Part shown: in pieces, positions 6,802-8,514 of the stretch
Layout of the letters: each line of letters opens with the position of its first letter
How positions within the stretch are numbered: position 1 is the stretch's first letter
Assembly (NCBI GenBank): GCA_003531585.1
Contig: DQFX01000072.1
Location: 1-8,514, forward strand
Length of the DNA stretch: 8,514 nucleotides
Direction of reading: 5' to 3'
Source: Oscillospiraceae bacterium
GTDB lineage: Bacteria > Bacillota > Clostridia > Oscillospirales > Ruminococcaceae
Position numbers and translations under genes: made by a program
The notes under the pieces: generated by a model
What the model was told of the DNA's origin: nothing
The model's database searches: none
The model's input: the letters and a program-made list of their open reading frames with translations, nothing else

Positions 6802-8124
6802 ATGAACTGGTTTGAAAACGCTGTATTCTATCACATCTACCCAATCGGATACTTCGGCTGCCCCAGGCAGAACGATTTCACGTCTGAACCGACCCACAAG
6901 ATACTCCGGGTCATCGACGATATCCCGCATATAAAGGAGCTTGGCTGCAACGCCGTATACTTCGGGCCGGTATTTGAATCCTCCGCGCACGGCTACGACA
7001 CCGCTGATTACACCAAGATAGACCGCCGCCTCGGCACAAACGAGGATTTCAAGAAGGTCTGCGACGCGCTTCACGAAAACGGTATCAGGGTCGTTCTGGA
7101 CGGCGTGTTCAACCATGTCGGACGCGACTTCTGGGCTTTCAGGGACGTCCGCGAGAACAAGCTCGGCAGCGCTAAGAAAGACTGGTTCCATGTCCGCGAA
7201 GGCAACGACGGCTACAACGACGGCTTCTGGTACGAGGGCTGGGAGGGTCATTACGAGCTGGTAAAGCTAAACCTCTACAACCCCGAGGTGAAGCAGTACC
7301 TCAAGGACTGTATAACCGGCTGGAAGAATGAGTTCGGAATCGACGGCCTGCGCCTTGACGTAGCGTACTGCCTCGACCTCAACTTCCTCAAGGAGCTGCA
7401 CGGTCACTGCAAGTGGCTCGCCGAGGATTTCTTCCTGCTCGGCGAGACCCTCCACGGCGACTACAACAAGTGGATGAACCCCGAAATGCTCGACAGCGTT
7501 ACCAACTACGAGTGCTACAAGGGACTGTTCTCCAGCTTCAACGACATGAACATGTTTGAGATCGCGCATTCGATAAACCGCCAGTTTGGAAGCGAAAACT
7601 GGTGCCTTTACAGAGGAAAGCACCTCTACACCTTCGTTGACAACCACGACGTCAACCGCATAGCCTCCATGCTGAAAACAAAGGAACACCTGCCGGATAT
7701 CTACACGCTGATGTTCATGATGCCGGGAATCCCCGCGGTTTACTACGGAAGCGAGTTCGGCGTACTCGGCGACAAGAATCAGGGCGGCGACGACCAGCTC
7801 CGTCCGGAGTTCGACCTCGAAAAGATGAAGTCCGAGGGTATCCGCGATCTGACCGCCCACATAAAGGCGCTCGCCGAGATCCAGAAGGAGCATCCGGCGG
7901 CTTCTCAGGGCGACTACAAGCAGGTTCAGCTCACCAACAGGCAGTACGCATTTTCGCGCAGCGCCGAGGGCGAGACTCTTCTGACCGTTATCAACGCGGA
8001 TTCGAATCCGTTTACATTCAACCTCAATACCTCCGGTGCAAAGGAGGATCTCCTCACCGGAGAAACAATGGAGCTTGGCGGGCTGACTCTCCCGGGCTTC
8101 ACAAGCGCAGTTTTCAAGCTGTAA
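6802..8124 (+). CDS. Cytoplasmic GH13 alpha-amylase-family enzyme (maltodextrin/neopullulanase-like)
   Basis: A 440-residue retaining alpha-glucan hydrolase with all GH13 signatures: region I DGVFNH (100-105), region II GLRLDVAY with nucleophile D186, region III LLGETLHG with acid/base E215, region IV FVDNHD with D283, and region V LVKLN (153-157). The lysine in region V resembles the MPKLN of neopullulanase, cyclomaltodextrinase and maltogenic amylase (GH13_20) rather than the QPDLN of oligo-1,6-glucosidases. The N-terminal CBM34-type domain usual in that group is absent: the barrel begins at once (FENAVFYHIYPIGYFG). A short C-terminal beta domain spans about 370-440. With no signal peptide, it probably acts on imported maltodextrins or short branched oligosaccharides. 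The ATG is supported by AAGGAG at 6787-6792, 9 nt upstream. The gene is a single unit with its own strong promoter and terminator. The family is certain; exact substrate and bond preference are inference. Confidence 0.94.
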   Translation: MNWFENAVFYHIYPIGYFGCPRQNDFTSEPTHKILRVIDDIPHIKELGCNAVYFGPVFESSAHGYDTADYTKIDRRLGTNEDFKKVCDALHENGIRVVLDGVFNHVGRDFWAFRDVRENKLGSAKKDWFHVREGNDGYNDGFWYEGWEGHYELVKLNLYNPEVKQYLKDCITGWKNEFGIDGLRLDVAYCLDLNFLKELHGHCKWLAEDFFLLGETLHGDYNKWMNPEMLDSVTNYECYKGLFSSFNDMNMFEIAHSINRQFGSENWCLYRGKHLYTFVDNHDVNRIASMLKTKEHLPDIYTLMFMMPGIPAVYYGSEFGVLGDKNQGGDDQLRPEFDLEKMKSEGIRDLTAHIKALAEIQKEHPAASQGDYKQVQLTNRQYAFSRSAEGETLLTVINADSNPFTFNLNTSGAKEDLLTGETMELGGLTLPGFTSAVFKL

Positions 8125-8147
8125 ATCACTGGAATCACTAATGCAAT

Positions 8148-8191
8148 ACCGCCGGCAAGACCCTTATAGGAAACCTGTCGGCGGTTTTTTT
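8148..8191 (+). terminator. Rho-independent terminator of the GH13 gene
   Basis: ACCGCCG (8148-8154) pairs with CGGCGGT (8179-8185), with further internal pairs (C8156-G8177, A8157-T8176, G8159-C8174) and a possible small apical CCT/AGG stem, followed by an uninterrupted T-tract (8185-8191). It begins 23 nt after the stop codon. Confidence 0.88.
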
Positions 8192-8212
8192 ACACATTTT
8201 TCGTGACATCAG

Positions 8213-8219
8213 GGAGGTG
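8213..8219 (+). promoter_or_regulatory. Strong Shine-Dalgarno site pointing to an AUA start
   Basis: GGAGGTG lies 4 nt before ATA at 8224-8226. The receptor gene uses the identical arrangement (GGAGGTG, 4 nt, ATG), so this site predicts initiation at 8224 although the codon there is not ATG, GTG or TTG. No -35/-10 pair is convincing between the upstream T-tract (ending 8191) and this site. Confidence 0.6.
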
Positions 8220-8223
8220 TATC

Positions 8224-8514
8224 ATAAGCAGAAACAAGGCAATTGTACTGCTGACATTCGGCAGCTTTATCCTGCTTGCCATATCGGTTGGAGCCATCGT
8301 TTTCATGTCGGACTTCCTTATGGGCAGAACTTTCCAGAATATCGGCTGGCTGATCGTATTGCTGATCCCGATAAAATTAGCCGTATGCATTATAATGCTG
8401 AAATTCGAGATCAGGGCGGCATACTCCCTCAGCACTATATACAGCGGGCGTGGGTGGCTTTCCAGACGTTTGTTCTGTCTGTGCACGGCGGCTCCCGCCA
8501 TGACAATGTGGCTC
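8224..8514 (+). CDS. N-terminal part of an unrecognised membrane protein with apparent AUA start (continues beyond window)
   Basis: The frame beginning ATA-AGC-AGA-AAC is open for 97 codons to the window edge. It encodes at least two hydrophobic spans (roughly residues 6-28, AIVLLTFGSFILLAISVG..., and 42-60, GWLIVLLIPIKLAV...), a basic stretch (GRGWLSRR, about 75-82), and possibly a third span starting near 83. G/C-ending codons (CTG, ATC, GGC, AGC) match the neighbouring genes. The family is not recognised. The start is the puzzle: the SD at 8213-8219 points to ATA8224. The only in-frame conventional start nearby is GTG8203, which has no SD and would read through the present SD; the first in-frame ATG (8305) would delete the first hydrophobic span. 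It could be a true AUA-initiated gene, a start-codon mutant or pseudogene, or a sequencing error. The SD lies about 20 nt after the GH13 terminator with no clear promoter, so readthrough may be needed. Confidence 0.5.
   Translation, partial: MSRNKAIVLLTFGSFILLAISVGAIVFMSDFLMGRTFQNIGWLIVLLIPIKLAVCIIMLKFEIRAAYSLSTIYSGRGWLSRRLFCLCTAAPAMTMWL

Noticed and set aside
6778..7893. Two minus-strand open frames (157 and 208 residues) beneath the GH13 gene
   Set aside because: Codon-register antisense shadows of a gene with all GH13 catalytic motifs; no SD upstream and implausible Val/Glu-rich composition.
8190..8501. 103-residue minus-strand open frame
   Set aside because: No SD before its ATG. It ends inside the GH13 terminator T-tract and opposes a plus-strand frame with a strong SD, hydrophobic spans and neighbour-like codon use.
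8217..8514. Alternative plus-strand frame from GTG8217, also open to the edge
   Set aside because: Its start codon lies within the SD itself, and its product is His/Gln/Cys-rich with no domain-like or membrane pattern, unlike the frame starting at 8224.
1..8514. CRISPR array, tRNA/rRNA, insertion sequence, toxin-antitoxin or phage-defence system
   Set aside because: No regularly spaced repeats, cloverleaf-like or rRNA sequence, transposase motifs, terminal inverted repeats or defence-type domains were seen. The recognisable genes are metabolic, hydrolytic or c-di-GMP signalling.

Overview
The window looks like part of a chromosome from a Gram-positive, anaerobic Clostridia bacterium, most plausibly a Ruminococcus/Oscillospiraceae-type gut organism. 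The reasons are moderate GC with AT-rich intergenic gaps, strong AGGAGG-type ribosome binding sites, extended -10 sigma-A promoters, a pyruvate,phosphate dikinase and a cytoplasmic GH13 glucanase. The taxonomic assignment is inference.

Layout. Positions 1-2312 (minus) hold the first ~770 codons of ppdK, whose 3' end lies outside the window. Its promoter and a structured leader occupy 2313-2510. Positions 2511-3251 (minus) encode a 246-residue alpha/beta hydrolase. Positions 3300-6452 (minus) encode a 1050-residue membrane receptor: signal peptide, two extracytoplasmic bacterial solute-binding-protein-like domains, one transmembrane helix, a degenerate GGDEF domain, an intact EAL domain and an acidic disordered tail. 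A 349-bp divergent intergenic region (6453-6801) carries a good promoter for each flanking gene and repeated TTGCA-containing motifs. Positions 6802-8124 (plus) encode a 440-residue GH13 enzyme ending in a strong terminator (8148-8191). At 8224-8514 (plus) a membrane-protein gene begins, apparently from a non-standard AUA codon, and runs off the edge.

Functional picture. The receptor probably reads a small extracellular ligand and lowers c-di-GMP through its EAL domain, with the GGDEF domain acting at most as a regulatory module. The GH13 enzyme probably hydrolyses imported maltodextrins in the cytoplasm, feeding glycolysis, where PPDK interconverts PEP and pyruvate using PPi. Only shared central and carbohydrate metabolism, plus the divergent promoter region, link these genes; no operon joins them all. 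Rho-independent hairpins separate the receptor from the hydrolase and the GH13 gene from the last gene, and both downstream genes begin almost immediately after a hairpin. No mobile element, CRISPR array, RNA gene or defence system is visible. The most unusual items are the receptor architecture, the AUA-start gene and the hairpin-to-SD junctions.
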